Origin: Myxococcales bacterium
GTDB taxonomy: Bacteria > Myxococcota_A > Polyangia > Fen-1088
DNA: 64,000 bases
Reading direction: 5' to 3'
NCBI GenBank assembly: GCA_022184915.1
Contig: JAGTJU010000006.1
Location: 62,001-126,000 of the forward strand
The position numbers were made by a program, and so were the translations under genes. This document shows positions 16,989 through 27,026 of this stretch, piece by piece (positions within the stretch are counted from its first letter, which is position 1; each line of letters starts with the position of its first letter). The notes beneath the pieces are model-generated. The model saw nothing but the letters and a program-made list of their open reading frames with translations, ran no database searches and was not told the DNA's origin.

Positions 16989-19814
16989 ATGAGGGTTTAC
17001 GAATTAGCCAAAGAACTGGGCATTCCCAACAAAGACTTTGTCAACAAAGTCCAAGCCATGGGGATTCAAGTGTCCAACCATATGTCGGTGCTCGAGTTGG
17101 TGGATGCCGATCGGATCCGACGCAACCTCATCCGCGAGCGCCAGGAAAGTCTTGAAGAGGTTCGCCTCGACACGACGGTCATTCGGCGCCGCTCGCGCAA
17201 CGCTACGGCGCCCTCGGCAGCCGGTGCGCGTGCCGCCGCTGCCCGCGTGAACGAGGTTCGGCCCGAACCCCCCGTGGTCGAGGCCCCGCCTGAGCCACCC
17301 CCGCCCGTCGTGGCTGCCCGCCCGGCGCCCGAGGTTCTGCCTCCGCCCCCCGCGCCTCCGCCTCCCCCCCCTCCCGAACCCATCAAGGCCGTGGAGGCGC
17401 CACCGGCGCCCGAACCCGAGCCACCGGCCCCAGAGCCTGTCCCCGTGGTGGTGGCAGCCGCCCCGGCACCCGCCCCCGCACCTCCGGAACCCGAAGCGCC
17501 CCCCGTGCGCGAGCCCGCGGCGCCTCCTGCCGTGGTGGCCGCGCCCGCAGCTCCCTTGGCCGGGGAGCCACCAGCGGCCCCGCCGGCGGCTCCCCCACCG
17601 GCGGCCCCCCCAGCGCCACCGGCGCCCGCTCAGGGACCTCCGCCGGTCATGGAGATTCGCGCGTTGCCGAATCCCGGTACACCGCCCTCGGCCGATGGCA
17701 CCGAGCCGCGTCCGCGCTTCCGCCAGATTCCTCAGCCCGTCGTGACGGGCTCGGCGGCAACGGGTCAGTTCATCCAGCTGCCCGGCCGGGGCGAAAACAA
17801 CAGCGTGCCCCGCGTCGAGATCCGCGACCGCGACGAAGAGCTTCGCCGTTTGGGTCGGGGCGTGATCGGGCGCTTGCCTCCTGGGCAAAACCGCTTCGGG
17901 GGACGGCCTCCGGGTGGCCCCGGCGGGCCTGGGGGCCGTAACCTCGGGCCTCCCCCTCGCAAGCGCCAAGTGGCCGCTGGCAAGAAGGTCAAACAGACCC
18001 AAATCACCACGCCGGCAGAACACAAGCGCGTCGTGCGGATGGCGGAGAGCATCACCGTCTCGGACCTCGCCCGCGAAATGGGCATCAAAGGCAACGAGGT
18101 GGTCAAGCGCCTGTGGGCTTTGGGCATGATGGGCATCAACATCAACCAGAGCATCGATCTCGACACGGCGATGCTCATTGCCAACGAGTTCGGCTGGCAG
18201 GTCGAGTCGAAGTCCTTCCGTGAGGAAGACATGCTGGGCTCGGAGGAAGTGGACGCGCCAGAGGATCTCGAGCCGCGAGCCCCTGTGGTCACCATCATGG
18301 GCCACGTCGACCACGGCAAAACCTCCTTGCTCGATGCCATTCGCAAAGCGAACGTGGCCGAAGGCGAAGCGGGCGGCATCACGCAGCACATTGGCGCTTA
18401 CAAGGTTCACTCTGCGCAGGGTGACGTCACGTTCCTGGATACACCGGGCCACGAGGCGTTCACCGCCATGCGTGCCCGCGGTGCCAAGATGACCGACATC
18501 GTCGTGCTCGTGGTTGCGGCCGATGACGGACCCATGCCGCAAACCGTTGAGGCCATCAATCACGCAAAAGCGGCGGAAGTGCCGCTGGTCGTGGCGGTCA
18601 ACAAGATAGACAAACCTGACGCCAACCCCGGCCAGATCCGGAACAAGATGATGGAGCACGGCTTGGTTCCCGAGGAGTTCGGCGGCCAAACCATCTACGT
18701 CGACGTTTCGGCGAAGACCAAGCAGGGCATCGACAAGCTGCTCGAAATGCTGGCTCTGCAATCGGAGTTGCTCGAGCTCAAGGCGAACCCCAAGAAGGCG
18801 GCGCGGGGGCACATCGTCGAGGCCCGGTTGGACCGCAACCGCGGCCCCATCTCCTCGGTGTTGGTCGAGTCGGGAACGCTGCGCGCGGGCGACCTCGTCG
18901 TGGCGGGTATCTTCTCGGGTAAGGTGCGCGCCATGATGGATGACCACGGCAAGCCCGTGGCGCAGGCAGGCCCCTCCACCCCGGTAGAGATCCTGGGCAT
19001 CGACGGGGTTCCCGAGGCGGGCGATACCTTCAACGTGGTGTCCGACGAGAAGCTGGCCAAGCAGATCCTCGAGCATCGCCGGGAGACACGCCGCAGCCGT
19101 GACGCGGCGGCTTCGGCCCCACGGGGCGTCTCCCTGGAGAACATCCTCGACAAGATTCGCGAAGGCGAGGTCAAGGAGGTCAAGATCGTCCTCAAGGCGG
19201 ACGTGCAAGGTTCGGCGGAGGCGCTCTCGGCGGCTCTCACGAAGCTTTCCACACCCACCGTCGGCGTGAACGTGATCTCGAGCGGGGTGGGTGGCATCAC
19301 CGAGTCCGACGTGACCTTGGCCAAGGCCTCCTCCGCCATCGTCATCGGCTTCAACGTGCGCCCTGCGGGCAAGTCGCAATCCTTGGCTGAGCAAGAGGGC
19401 GTGGACATCAAGACGTACCAGGTCATCTACGACGCCATCGACGACGTGAAGAAGGCCATGGTGGGCATGCTCGAGCCGGTGGAGCGCGAGAAGCTCATGG
19501 GCAAGGCCACGGTTCGCCAGGTGTTCACCATCCCCAAGGTGGGGGCGGTTGCAGGCTGCATGGTGACCGAGGGCAAGATTCACCGTCGCAACCAGGTGCG
19601 CTTGGTGCGCGACTCGGTGGTCATCTACACCGGACGACTCGGCTCGCTTCGCCGCTTCAAGGACGACGTGAACGAGGTCGACAAGGGATACGAGTGTGGC
19701 CTCAGCATCGATGGCTACAATGACCTCAAGGACGGCGACGTGATCGAGTCGTTCGAGATCGAGCAGATCGCCGCTTCGCTCGACGCTCCGATCGGGGCGC
19801 CGGCGCAGACCTGA
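16989..19814 (+). CDS. infB: Translation initiation factor IF-2
   Basis: 941 residues. The first IF2N domain spans residues 1-55 ([20 protein letters not shown]), followed by a long Pro/Ala/Glu-rich linker (about 85-220) and a Gly/Arg region. A second IF2N-like domain lies near 346-400 ([20 protein letters not shown]). G-domain motifs are intact: [14 protein letters not shown] near 437, [17 protein letters not shown] and [13 protein letters not shown]. Domains II-IV follow, ending [22 protein letters not shown]-2 delivers fMet-tRNA to the 30S subunit. The linker is longer and more Pro-rich than in enterics, typical of GC-rich genomes. Start ATG 16989 follows GAGAG. Confidence 0.98.
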   Translation: MRVYELAKELGIPNKDFVNKVQAMGIQVSNHMSVLELVDADRIRRNLIRERQESLEEVRLDTTVIRRRSRNATAPSAAGARAAAARVNEVRPEPPVVEAPPEPPPPVVAARPAPEVLPPPPAPPPPPPPEPIKAVEAPPAPEPEPPAPEPVPVVVAAAPAPAPAPPEPEAPPVREPAAPPAVVAAPAAPLAGEPPAAPPAAPPPAAPPAPPAPAQGPPPVMEIRALPNPGTPPSADGTEPRPRFRQIPQPVVTGSAATGQFIQLPGRGENNSVPRVEIRDRDEELRRLGRGVIGRLPPGQNRFGGRPPGGPGGPGGRNLGPPPRKRQVAAGKKVKQTQITTPAEHKRVVRMAESITVSDLAREMGIKGNEVVKRLWALGMMGININQSIDLDTAMLIANEFGWQVESKSFREEDMLGSEEVDAPEDLEPRAPVVTIMGHVDHGKTSLLDAIRKANVAEGEAGGITQHIGAYKVHSAQGDVTFLDTPGHEAFTAMRARGAKMTDIVVLVVAADDGPMPQTVEAINHAKAAEVPLVVAVNKIDKPDANPGQIRNKMMEHGLVPEEFGGQTIYVDVSAKTKQGIDKLLEMLALQSELLELKANPKKAARGHIVEARLDRNRGPISSVLVESGTLRAGDLVVAGIFSGKVRAMMDDHGKPVAQAGPSTPVEILGIDGVPEAGDTFNVVSDEKLAKQILEHRRETRRSRDAAASAPRGVSLENILDKIREGEVKEVKIVLKADVQGSAEALSAALTKLSTPTVGVNVISSGVGGITESDVTLAKASSAIVIGFNVRPAGKSQSLAEQEGVDIKTYQVIYDAIDDVKKAMVGMLEPVEREKLMGKATVRQVFTIPKVGAVAGCMVTEGKIHRRNQVRLVRDSVVIYTGRLGSLRRFKDDVNEVDKGYECGLSIDGYNDLKDGDVIESFEIEQIAASLDAPIGAPAQT

Positions 19815-19816
19815 CC

Positions 19817-20140
19817 GTGGTGGTCGGAATTGCGCGGCTGACGTTCTTCGTGCCGCACAGCCATTCTCTCAAGGAAAAGCGGATGGTGGTGCGGCGTCTG
19901 AAGGACAAGGTGCGAGCCCGGTTCAACGTGTCCATCGCCGAGGTTTCGGACCAGGACGTTTGGCAAAAGGGCGTGATTGGTGTCTCGCTGGTGGGGAACG
20001 AGTCACGCTTCGTGGGGCAGTGCCTCGACGAAGTGATTCGCCTCGTGCGGGCCGAGGCGGAGGTGACCAGCGTTGAGCGCGAGCTTCAGGTTCGTCATCA
20101 GCCGCTGGCCGAAAACGATTTGGGATTCCGTTACGAGTAA
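19817..20140 (+). CDS. ylxP: DUF503 family protein (YlxP-like)
   Basis: 107 residues, GTG start 2 nt after the infB stop. The opening VVGIARLTFFVPHSHSLKEK and the KRMVVRRLKDKVRARFNVSI block define the DUF503 family. These proteins are usually encoded between infB and rbfA, as here. Their molecular role is not established; linkage suggests ribosome assembly or RNA metabolism. Nothing unusual was seen. Confidence 0.9.
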   Translation: MVVGIARLTFFVPHSHSLKEKRMVVRRLKDKVRARFNVSIAEVSDQDVWQKGVIGVSLVGNESRFVGQCLDEVIRLVRAEAEVTSVERELQVRHQPLAENDLGFRYE

Positions 20141-20143
20141 ATC

Positions 20144-20614
20144 ATGGCATCGGGTCGCGAACAGCGCATTGCTGAAGAAATCAAGCTGGCGATAGGCGAC
20201 GCCTTGATACGCCAAGAGGTCAAGGATCCCCGGGTCTGGCAGGCTGGCATCATCACGGTGACCCACGTCAAAGTCACGGGCGATCTGCGTCAGGCACGGG
20301 CCCTGTTCATGGTCTACGGGGCCGACGAGGCCACGCTCGCCGGGGTTCGGGAGGCGTTGAACAAGGCGAGCGGTTTGTGGCGACGCAAGATCGGGAGCCG
20401 TCTGCGGCTCAAGTTCACGCCTACCGTGTCGTTCGAGGTGGATCGCGTGTTCGAGAGTGAGGCCCGGGTGGAGCGGGCACTGCACGACATCGCCCGCGAG
20501 AACGCCGAACGCGAGCGCGCCGAACGCGAGAACACCGAAGGCGAGCGCGCCGAGGACGAGTCTTCCCAGGGCGTGCCCCCCGGGCCGCCGTCGGACCCCG
20601 GGCGCAAACCGTAG
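20144..20614 (+). CDS. rbfA: 30S ribosome-binding factor RbfA
   Basis: 156 residues. The KH-type core is recognisable: REQRIAEEIKLAIGDALIRQ, VKDPRV, ITVTHVKVTGDLRQARALF and RSRLRLKFTP-like IGSRLRLKFTPTVSFEVDRV. After residue 115 the protein has a charged low-complexity tail with repeated ERAEREN-type units and a Pro-rich end. RbfA matures the 16S rRNA 5' region. It begins 3 nt after the ylxP stop. Confidence 0.95.
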   Translation: MASGREQRIAEEIKLAIGDALIRQEVKDPRVWQAGIITVTHVKVTGDLRQARALFMVYGADEATLAGVREALNKASGLWRRKIGSRLRLKFTPTVSFEVDRVFESEARVERALHDIARENAERERAERENTEGERAEDESSQGVPPGPPSDPGRKP

Positions 20615-20634
20615 GGTCGAGTCGCGCACCGCGT

Positions 20635-21570
20635 ATGCCCGTTTTGGTGATCGACAAGCCGCTCGGCCTGACCTCCTTTGCAGTGGTCAAGTCCGTGGCC
20701 CGCCTGCTTCGGAGGTACCGTGCGGCCGGAGGGCGGGGCATGCCTGACCCGAAGCGAATCGGCCATGGCGGGACCTTGGATCCCATGGCGACCGGCGTGT
20801 TGCCGGTGTGCGTGGGAGAGGCCACGAAGCTCGCGCCGTTTCTTCTGGATGCCGACAAGGCCTACGAGGCCGTCATGAAGCTGGGTGTGCACACCGATAC
20901 ACTCGATGCGGAAGGGCAGGTGCTGCACACACGGGCCGTGCCGCCGCTCTCCGCAGGCGAGATCGAGGCTACGTTGGCTCGTTTTGTGGGCCCGCAACAT
21001 CAGGTGCCCCCCATGTACGCGGCCCTCAAGCATCAGGGCAAGCCGCTTTATGCCTACGCACGCGAGGGTCAGGAGATCGAGCGTCAACCGCGTGCGCTCA
21101 CGATCTTCGAGCTCGTCCTCCAAAGGTTCGAGCCTCCTGACGTCGTTGGCTTCTCGGTGCGGTGCTCGAAGGGCACCTACGTGCGGGTGCTGGCTTCGGA
21201 CCTGGGCAACGCTTTGGGAACGTGCGCTCATCTGGTGGGGCTCCGTCGCACCCTGTCCGGGCCGTTTTCTCTTGCGCAGGCGATGACGCTCGCGGAGCTC
21301 GAGGCCCGTGCCGAGGCCTCCGAATCGTTGCCCAGCGTGTCACTCGCCGAGGCTCTTCGTCATCATGCCCAGGTCGCGCTCACGGCGACCTTGGTCGATC
21401 GCGTTACGAAGGGGCAGAAGCTGCCCTGGAGCGAGGTGGACCCGGAGGGAGCGCTCGGCCACGGGCACGTGGCTTTGCTTCGCCCGGACGGGTCCCTGGT
21501 GGCGGTGGCGTCGCGCGCCGTCGATGGGATGGCGTCTTTCCATCGCGTCTTCAACCCGGAGGTGGTATGA
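20635..21570 (+). CDS. truB: tRNA pseudouridine-55 synthase
   Basis: 311 residues. VLVIDKPLGLTSFAVVKSV is the family start. The catalytic Asp lies in RIGHGGTLDPMATGVLPVCV. Later blocks YEAVMKLGVHTDTLDAEG, QVPPMYAALKHQGKPLYAYA and RCSKGTYVRVLASDLG are all conserved. TruB modifies U55 in the tRNA T-loop. The C-terminal PUA-like part (LVDRVTKGQKLPW, HVALLRPDGSLVAVA) is present. A strong terminator follows, so truB ends the rimP-to-truB transcription unit. Confidence 0.97.
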   Translation: MPVLVIDKPLGLTSFAVVKSVARLLRRYRAAGGRGMPDPKRIGHGGTLDPMATGVLPVCVGEATKLAPFLLDADKAYEAVMKLGVHTDTLDAEGQVLHTRAVPPLSAGEIEATLARFVGPQHQVPPMYAALKHQGKPLYAYAREGQEIERQPRALTIFELVLQRFEPPDVVGFSVRCSKGTYVRVLASDLGNALGTCAHLVGLRRTLSGPFSLAQAMTLAELEARAEASESLPSVSLAEALRHHAQVALTATLVDRVTKGQKLPWSEVDPEGALGHGHVALLRPDGSLVAVASRAVDGMASFHRVFNPEVV

Positions 21571-21582
21571 GCCCCGGGGCGT

Positions 21583-21612
21583 GCCCGGCGGGGGCGCCGG
21601 CCGGGCCTTTTT
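21583..21612 (+). terminator. Intrinsic terminator after truB
   Basis: GCCCGGC (21583-21589) pairs with GCCGGGC (21600-21606), followed by C and TTTTT (21608-21612). It separates the rimP-truB unit from rpsO-pnp. Confidence 0.85.
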
Positions 21613-21739
21613 GCCCAAGGCGGCGTATTGACGCGCGAAAACGTCCACAGGCAGGCGCGCGGCGGTTGACTGAGTGAACTTTTCGTAGAACATTTGACCC
21701 CCAAAAAATCGGCACATCAAACCAACGAGAGCGTGATTC

Positions 21740-22009
21740 ATGGCTTTGGCATCAGTCCGTAAGGCGGAAGTTGTAAAAAAGTATCAGCGAGCCCCGGTCG
21801 ACACCGGCTCGCCCGAGGTGCAGATTGCGTTGCTTTCCGAGCGCATCAACCACTTGACCGAGCACTTCCGCACCCACAAAAAAGACCACCACTCGCGCCG
21901 TGGTCTGCTCAAGCTCGTCGGGCGCCGTAGGCGGCTGCTCGACTTCTTGCGCGGCGAAGACGTCGAGCGCTACCGCGTGCTCATTCAAAGTCTCGGGATC
22001 CGCAAGTAA
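21740..22009 (+). CDS. rpsO: 30S ribosomal protein S15
   Basis: 89 residues, the normal length. Conserved features include [40 protein letters not shown] and [10 protein letters not shown]15 binds the central 16S rRNA domain and in other bacteria represses its own mRNA. It is followed by pnp, the standard pairing. The 170-bp gap to truB contains a terminator and presumably the rpsO promoter. Confidence 0.98.
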   Translation: MALASVRKAEVVKKYQRAPVDTGSPEVQIALLSERINHLTEHFRTHKKDHHSRRGLLKLVGRRRRLLDFLRGEDVERYRVLIQSLGIRK

Positions 22010-22297
22010 GCGGTCCAGCTGGCTTTGGGGTCGGTCTTTGGCCGGCCCTCCCTTCATTTTCACTCACGCGCGCGGTTTCGCATACGGGCTGGGCACGGGC
22101 GATCGGCATAGGGCCGGTCGCCGGTTCGTGCCGGCGTACGCCGTGTGTTCGCGCGACATCAACCCGACCCCGGGGATGTGCGTTCGTCCTTTTTCCCGTC
22201 GGTTCGATGGGCCGTGGCATCCGTGCGGGTGCGGGCTTGTGGGAACGCCGAGACAAGGGAGCAACGCCTTCGGGGTCCGACTCCAGGAGCTGACGAC

Positions 22298-24415
22298 ATG
22301 TTCATTCGAGAAGGCGTAGATTTTGGCGGCAAGGAGCTCTCCATCGAGACCGGCCGCATGGCCAAGCAGGCCGATGGCTCGGTGCTGATTCGCTACGGCG
22401 AGTCGATGGTGCTCGTGACCGCGGTGGCGGCGAAGTCCGTTCGCCCCGGCATCGACTTCATGCCGCTGACCGTCGATTACCTCGAGAAGACCTCCGCCGC
22501 GGGAAAGATCCCGGGCGGGTACTTCAAGCGCGAGGGGCGGCTCACCGAGGTGGAAATCCTCACCTCGCGGCTCATCGATCGCCCGAGCCGTCCGTTATTT
22601 CCCAAGGGCTGGCGTTTCGACACCCAGGTCATCGCGATGGTGGTGTCCACCGATCGCGAAAACCCCACGGATGTGCTGGCGATGACTGGCGCGTCGGCGT
22701 CTCTCCATCTGTCCAGCATTCCCTGGGCGGGTCCCTACGCCGGTGTGCGCGTGGGCCGGGTCGACGGAAAGTTCGTGGTGAACCCCACGTTCGCCGAGCG
22801 CGAGAGGAGCGAGCTCGACTTCGTCGTGGCCGCGAGCCGCGACGCCATCGTGATGGTCGAAGGTGGCGCGAAGGAGATCTCCGAGGCGCTCCTGGTCGAC
22901 TCCCTGATGTTCGCGCACGGTGCGGCCCAGCCCCTCATCGACCTTCAGGAAAAGCTTCGTGCGGCGGTGGGCAAAGACAAGCGCGTCTTCCTGCCCCCTC
23001 AGGCGGACCCGGTGCTCGTGGAAAAGGTGTTGGCCTTCGCCAACCCGAAGATCCAGGCGGCCATGGCCATCCGCGAGAAGCAGCAGCGCTACGGTGCGCT
23101 CGAGGCCGTTTCAACCGAAACGCTCGGCGCTCTGGCCTCCGAGTTCCCCGAGCGGGATGGCGAGATCAAAGAAGCGGTCGAGAAGGCAAAGAAGAAGCAC
23201 CTGCGCAACCTGGTGCTGGACACGAGCCTGCGCATCGATGGCCGCCGAACTGCCGACATCCGCGCGGTCACCTGCGAGGCAGGCGTTCTGCCACGTACGC
23301 ACGGCTCGGCTCTCTTTACCCGCGGCGAGACGCAGTCTCTCGTGACGACCACGCTGGGCACGAAGCAGGACGTGCAGTTCATCGATGGGCTTGTCGACAA
23401 CATCGAGAAGCGCTTCATGCTGCACTACAACTTCCCTCCCTTCTCCACGGGTGAGACGAAGCCGCTGCGGGGCGCAAGCCGACGCGAGATCGGCCACGGT
23501 CACCTCGCGGAACGGGCGATCGCGCAGGTGCTGCCCGACGAAAAGAGCTTCCCCTACGTCATCCGCATCGTCTCCGAGATCCTCGAGTCGAACGGCAGCT
23601 CGTCCATGGCTTCGGTCTGCGGCGGCTCGCTTTCGCTCATGGACGCGGGCGTGCCCCTGAAGACGCCCGTAGCGGGCATCGCGATGGGCCTCATCAAGGA
23701 GGGTGAGCGCGTGGCGGTGTTGTCCGACATCCTGGGCGACGAAGACCACCTGGGTGACATGGACTTCAAGGTCTGCGGCACCAAGGACGGCGTAACGGCC
23801 ATCCAGATGGACATCAAGATCGAGGGGCTTTCGCGTGAGATCCTCGAGAAGGCGCTCAGCCAGGCGAAAGAGGGGCGCTTCCACATCCTGTCGAAGATGG
23901 CCGAGGCGCTTTCGTCCTCGCGCTCGGAGCTGAACCAGTTCGCGCCGCGGATCACCACCTTGCGGGTGCGCCCGGAGCAGGTGCGCGACATCATCGGTCC
24001 GGGTGGCAAGACCATCCGGGGCATCATCGCCGAGACCGGTGTGGCCATCGACGTCGAGGACGACGGCACCGTTCACGTCGCTTCGCCCGACGCCATCGCC
24101 GCGAAGAAGGCGATCGACATCATCAAGGGTCTCACGGCCGAACCCGAGGTGGGTGAGTACTACATGGGCACGGTGAAGCGCATCGTCGACTTCGGTGCGT
24201 TCGTGGAGGTCTTGCCTGGAACCGATGGTCTCGTGCACATCAGCGAGCTCGACGCCGATCGCGTGCGGGCGGTGACCGATATCTGCCGCGAAGGCGATCA
24301 GATGTTGGTGAAGGTGATCGCCATCGATCACCAGACAGGCAAGATTCGCCTGTCGCGCAAAGAAGCGCTCGGAAAGAACCCGGACGAGGTTCTGGCGAGC
24401 CGCGCCGACGCTTGA
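22298..24415 (+). CDS. pnp: Polyribonucleotide nucleotidyltransferase (PNPase)
   Basis: 705 residues from ATG 22298, preceded by CCAGGAGC; an open frame reaching back to 22145 lacks family similarity and is excluded. Two RNase PH domains are present ([17 protein letters not shown]; then [20 protein letters not shown]), with the FFRREGRP-like block as [23 protein letters not shown] domain ([18 protein letters not shown]) and a C-terminal S1 domain ([20 protein letters not shown]) follow. The enzyme degrades RNA phosphorolytically. The 288-bp rpsO-pnp spacer holds no convincing gene; only a weak GC hairpin near 22028-22048 was noticed. Confidence 0.97.
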   Translation: MFIREGVDFGGKELSIETGRMAKQADGSVLIRYGESMVLVTAVAAKSVRPGIDFMPLTVDYLEKTSAAGKIPGGYFKREGRLTEVEILTSRLIDRPSRPLFPKGWRFDTQVIAMVVSTDRENPTDVLAMTGASASLHLSSIPWAGPYAGVRVGRVDGKFVVNPTFAERERSELDFVVAASRDAIVMVEGGAKEISEALLVDSLMFAHGAAQPLIDLQEKLRAAVGKDKRVFLPPQADPVLVEKVLAFANPKIQAAMAIREKQQRYGALEAVSTETLGALASEFPERDGEIKEAVEKAKKKHLRNLVLDTSLRIDGRRTADIRAVTCEAGVLPRTHGSALFTRGETQSLVTTTLGTKQDVQFIDGLVDNIEKRFMLHYNFPPFSTGETKPLRGASRREIGHGHLAERAIAQVLPDEKSFPYVIRIVSEILESNGSSSMASVCGGSLSLMDAGVPLKTPVAGIAMGLIKEGERVAVLSDILGDEDHLGDMDFKVCGTKDGVTAIQMDIKIEGLSREILEKALSQAKEGRFHILSKMAEALSSSRSELNQFAPRITTLRVRPEQVRDIIGPGGKTIRGIIAETGVAIDVEDDGTVHVASPDAIAAKKAIDIIKGLTAEPEVGEYYMGTVKRIVDFGAFVEVLPGTDGLVHISELDADRVRAVTDICREGDQMLVKVIAIDHQTGKIRLSRKEALGKNPDEVLASRADA

Positions 24416-24429
24416 GCGAGAGGCAGTTG

Positions 24430-24900
24430 ATGACGGCCCCGCGAACGGCACCTCTCGTCCGCTTCGCGCGGCTGTCGCCCCACGCACGCGTGCCCCGGTA
24501 CATGACGGCCGGGGCCGCGGGCATGGATCTGTCCTCTGCCTCCGAGGCGCCCCTCGTGCTTGCTCCTGGTGAGCGCCTGGCGGTGCCTACGGGCTGGGCC
24601 ATCGAGCTTCCCTCGGGCTTTGAGGGGCAGGTGAGGCCGCGCTCGGGGCTTGCGAGCCAACGCGGGGTCACGGTGGTGAACGCCCCCGGGACGATCGACA
24701 GCGACTACCGAGGGGAGCTTCGGGTGCTGCTCGTGAATCTGGGGCGAGAGCCGCACACCATCGCGCTCGGCGATCGGGTGGCGCAGCTCGTGGTGGCGCC
24801 CGTGGCGCAGGCCGAGGTGGTCGTGGAAGACGACCCTGCGGCCTTGTCCGAGACGGCCCGCGGGGCGGGCGGTTTTGGTCACACGGGGCAGGGGGGCTGA
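24430..24900 (+). CDS. dut: Deoxyuridine 5'-triphosphate nucleotidohydrolase (dUTPase)
   Basis: 156 residues from ATG 24430, chosen because GAGAGG lies 8 nt upstream; a TTG at 24412 overlapping the pnp stop is the alternative. All five trimeric dUTPase motifs are present: [42 protein letters not shown] and the C-terminal arm [11 protein letters not shown]. It removes dUTP and provides dUMP for thymidylate. It is placed directly after pnp. Confidence 0.95.
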   Translation: MTAPRTAPLVRFARLSPHARVPRYMTAGAAGMDLSSASEAPLVLAPGERLAVPTGWAIELPSGFEGQVRPRSGLASQRGVTVVNAPGTIDSDYRGELRVLLVNLGREPHTIALGDRVAQLVVAPVAQAEVVVEDDPAALSETARGAGGFGHTGQGG

Positions 24901-24920
24901 GGCGGACCGTGCGTAGGCCT

Positions 24921-24950
24921 CGGTGCAACCGCACGTCGTGGTTGCAACCG
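24921..24950 (+). repeat. Paired GGT(T)GCAACCG repeats upstream of argC
   Basis: CGGTGCAACCG (24921-24931) and GGTTGCAACCG (24940-24950) share TGCAACCG in direct orientation, 19 bp apart. The second copy is part of the perfect palindrome GGTTGCAACC (24940-24949). They overlap the candidate argC -35 element, the position expected for a repressor operator. Confidence 0.4.
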
Positions 24951-24969
24951 GGGAGGCGCCTGTTAGATA
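24942..24969 (+). promoter_or_regulatory. Candidate argC promoter
   Basis: TTGCAA (24942-24947), a 16-bp spacer and TAGATA (24964-24969) lie immediately upstream of ATG 24979. The -10 is 9 nt from the start codon and no Shine-Dalgarno is seen, so the message would be leaderless or nearly so. Confidence 0.4.
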
Positions 24970-24978
24970 AGGTGCGCC

Positions 24979-26052
24979 ATGGCCACGGCGCAGATCAAGA
25001 CGGGCATCGTTGGGGTTTCCGGCTATTCCGGTATGGAACTGGTGCGCCTGCTGTCGCGTCACCCTGGATTCTCCGTGGCGTGGGCCACCACCGATCGCTG
25101 GGCTGGAAAAACGCTGGGCGAGATGAGCCCGCTCGGCCCGTCGCTTTCGTCCCTGGTCTGCATCAGCCAGGAGGATGGGCTCGGGCGCTTCGGTGACGTG
25201 GAGCTGGTGTTTTTGTGCACGCCGCCCGAGGTCTCGATCGAGCTTGCGCCGAAGGTGCTGGCGGCTGGCGCGCGCGTGGTGGACCTGTCGGGCGGGTTTC
25301 GTCTGGCGGCCGAGGCCTATCCCCGGTGGTACGGCTTCGAGCATCACGCGCCGGCGTTGCTCTCCCAGGCCGTTTACTCCCTGCCCGAGGTGACCTTGGT
25401 GAAGAACGCGGAGCAGCTGCGGCAGGCCAAGCTAGTCTCGAACCCGGGCTGCTATCCTACGGCGTCGTCCTTGCCGCTCTTGCCCTTGCTGAGGGCAGGC
25501 ATCGTGGAGCCCACGGGGGTCATCATTGACGCCAAGAGCGGGACCACCGGGGCGGGCCGCAAGGGCACCGAGGCGATGTCGTTTTCCGAGGTTGCGGACG
25601 ACTTCCGGGCTTATCGCGTGCTCAAGCATCAGCATGCGCCCGAGATCGATCGCATCCTGGCCCTCGGGGGTGTGCCCGACGTGAAGGTGACGTTCACGGC
25701 GCACCTTCTGCCCGTGCGCCGCGGGATCTTGGCCACGGCCTACGGGCGCCTCGCCGATGGCGTGGGAGCTGATGCCACGAAGGCGGCGGAGGCAGCGCTG
25801 CAAAGCTTCGCGGCGGGACGCCCCTTCCTGCACGTGACCGAGCCCGAGGCGGTGACCTTGCACGCCGTGGTGGGAACGAACCGGGTGGTGATGGGTGTGC
25901 GCGCCGACCTCGAGCGCAAGATCGTGGTGGCCTTCGGGGCCATCGACAACCTCGTCAAAGGGGCCGCGGGCCAGGCCCTGCAGAACGCGAACCTCATGTT
26001 CGGATGGCCCGAAAGCACGGCCCTCGACACCTTGGTGGGACACCAGCCATGA
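24979..26052 (+). CDS. argC: N-acetyl-gamma-glutamyl-phosphate reductase
   Basis: 357 residues. The NADP-binding start is TGIVGVSGYSGMELVRLLSR. The active-site Cys lies in LVSNPGCYPTASSLPLLPLL. Other family blocks are LSGGFRLAAEAYPRWYGFEH, VIIDAKSGTTGAGRK and the HxxPE-like HQHAPEIDRIL. It catalyses the third step of arginine biosynthesis. The stop overlaps argB by 4 bp, so the two are a coupled pair. Confidence 0.96.
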   Translation: MATAQIKTGIVGVSGYSGMELVRLLSRHPGFSVAWATTDRWAGKTLGEMSPLGPSLSSLVCISQEDGLGRFGDVELVFLCTPPEVSIELAPKVLAAGARVVDLSGGFRLAAEAYPRWYGFEHHAPALLSQAVYSLPEVTLVKNAEQLRQAKLVSNPGCYPTASSLPLLPLLRAGIVEPTGVIIDAKSGTTGAGRKGTEAMSFSEVADDFRAYRVLKHQHAPEIDRILALGGVPDVKVTFTAHLLPVRRGILATAYGRLADGVGADATKAAEAALQSFAAGRPFLHVTEPEAVTLHAVVGTNRVVMGVRADLERKIVVAFGAIDNLVKGAAGQALQNANLMFGWPESTALDTLVGHQP

Positions 26053-26954
26053 GCACGATTACGACCGTCGACTCCACTCTCTCTGACGCCGCCCGCGAAT
26101 CGCTTGCCGAAAAGCGCACGTTGGTGGTGGAAGCGCTTCGCTACATCCAAAAGTTCTCGGGCAAGCGCGCGGTCATCAAGTACGGCGGCGCGGCCATGAT
26201 TGACCCGCAGCTCAAGCGCAGCTTCGCCCAGGACATGGTGCTGCTTCAGGCGGCGGGCCTGCGGCCCACGATCGTTCACGGCGGCGGGCCAGAGATCACG
26301 CGGACCCTCGACAAGATGGGGCAGACCACGGAGTTCTTCGAGGGTCAACGTATCACCGGCGAAGAAGACGTGCGCATCGTCGAGATGGTGCTCACGGGGC
26401 GGGTCAACACGGAGATCGTGGGGCTTCTCAATACCCTGGGGGCCACGGCGGTGGGGCTTTCGGGCAAGGACGCGCGCTTGCTTCAGGCGCGCAAGCTCGC
26501 TCCCGCACCGGGCAAGCGTGATCTGGGCTTCGTGGGCGAGATCGAATCGGTCAACGCCGAGATCCTCGACATGTTTGCGACGCGCAATTTCCTCCCCGTG
26601 ATCTCGCCCGTGGGCCTTGGCTCCGACGGGGCCAGCTACAACATCAACGCCGACGTGGCCGCGGCTGCGATCGCGGTGGCCACGAAAGCGCAGAAGCTGA
26701 TCTTCGTCACCGACGTGCCGGGCATCCTGGACGAAGCGGGTAACCTGATAAGCGAGCTCACCGGCGCCGAGCTTCGCGCGCGGCTTCAGGAGGGTGCGAG
26801 CGTCAAGGGCGGCATGCAGGTGAAGGCTCAGGCCATCCTGAACGCCCTCGAGGGGGGCGTGCCCGCCGTGCACGTCGTGGACGGTCGTGCGGCGCATAGC
26901 GTGGTGGTGGAGCTGTTCACGGAAAAAGGCGCGGGCACGCTGGTCCGGGCCTAG
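26049..26954 (+). CDS. argB: Acetylglutamate kinase
   Basis: 301 residues from ATG 26049, within the argC stop codon. The amino-acid kinase fold is clear: FSGKRAVIKYGGAAMIDPQL, RPTIVHGGGPEITRTLDKMG, SGKDARLLQARK, YNINADVAAAAIAVATKAQK and IFVTDVPGIL. SVKGGMQVKAQAILNALEGG is the C-terminal block. It phosphorylates N-acetylglutamate, the step before ArgC. The N-terminal segment before the kinase fold is about 30 residues, the type found in arginine-sensitive hexameric enzymes; that regulatory point is inference. Confidence 0.96.
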   Translation: MSTITTVDSTLSDAARESLAEKRTLVVEALRYIQKFSGKRAVIKYGGAAMIDPQLKRSFAQDMVLLQAAGLRPTIVHGGGPEITRTLDKMGQTTEFFEGQRITGEEDVRIVEMVLTGRVNTEIVGLLNTLGATAVGLSGKDARLLQARKLAPAPGKRDLGFVGEIESVNAEILDMFATRNFLPVISPVGLGSDGASYNINADVAAAAIAVATKAQKLIFVTDVPGILDEAGNLISELTGAELRARLQEGASVKGGMQVKAQAILNALEGGVPAVHVVDGRAAHSVVVELFTEKGAGTLVRA

Positions 26955-27026
26955 CCCGCAACGCGTGATGGGCCCGGCCCTTGACGAAGGCCGCTCGCTC
27001 GGGAGACCCTCACGGCGGAGGTCCCG

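Noticed and set aside
17004-19583. 859-codon minus-strand open frame opposite infB
   Set aside because: Shadow of a secure IF-2 gene; His/Asp/Arg-rich low-information translation.
22028-22048. Possible terminator after rpsO
   Set aside because: GGGTCGG/CCGGCCC pairs with a mismatch and only an interrupted pyrimidine run follows; too weak to call.
22145-22297. Upstream extension of the pnp reading frame
   Set aside because: The added residues are Arg/Cys-rich and unlike PNPase; the ATG at 22298 has a good ribosome site and the family N-terminus [11 protein letters not shown].
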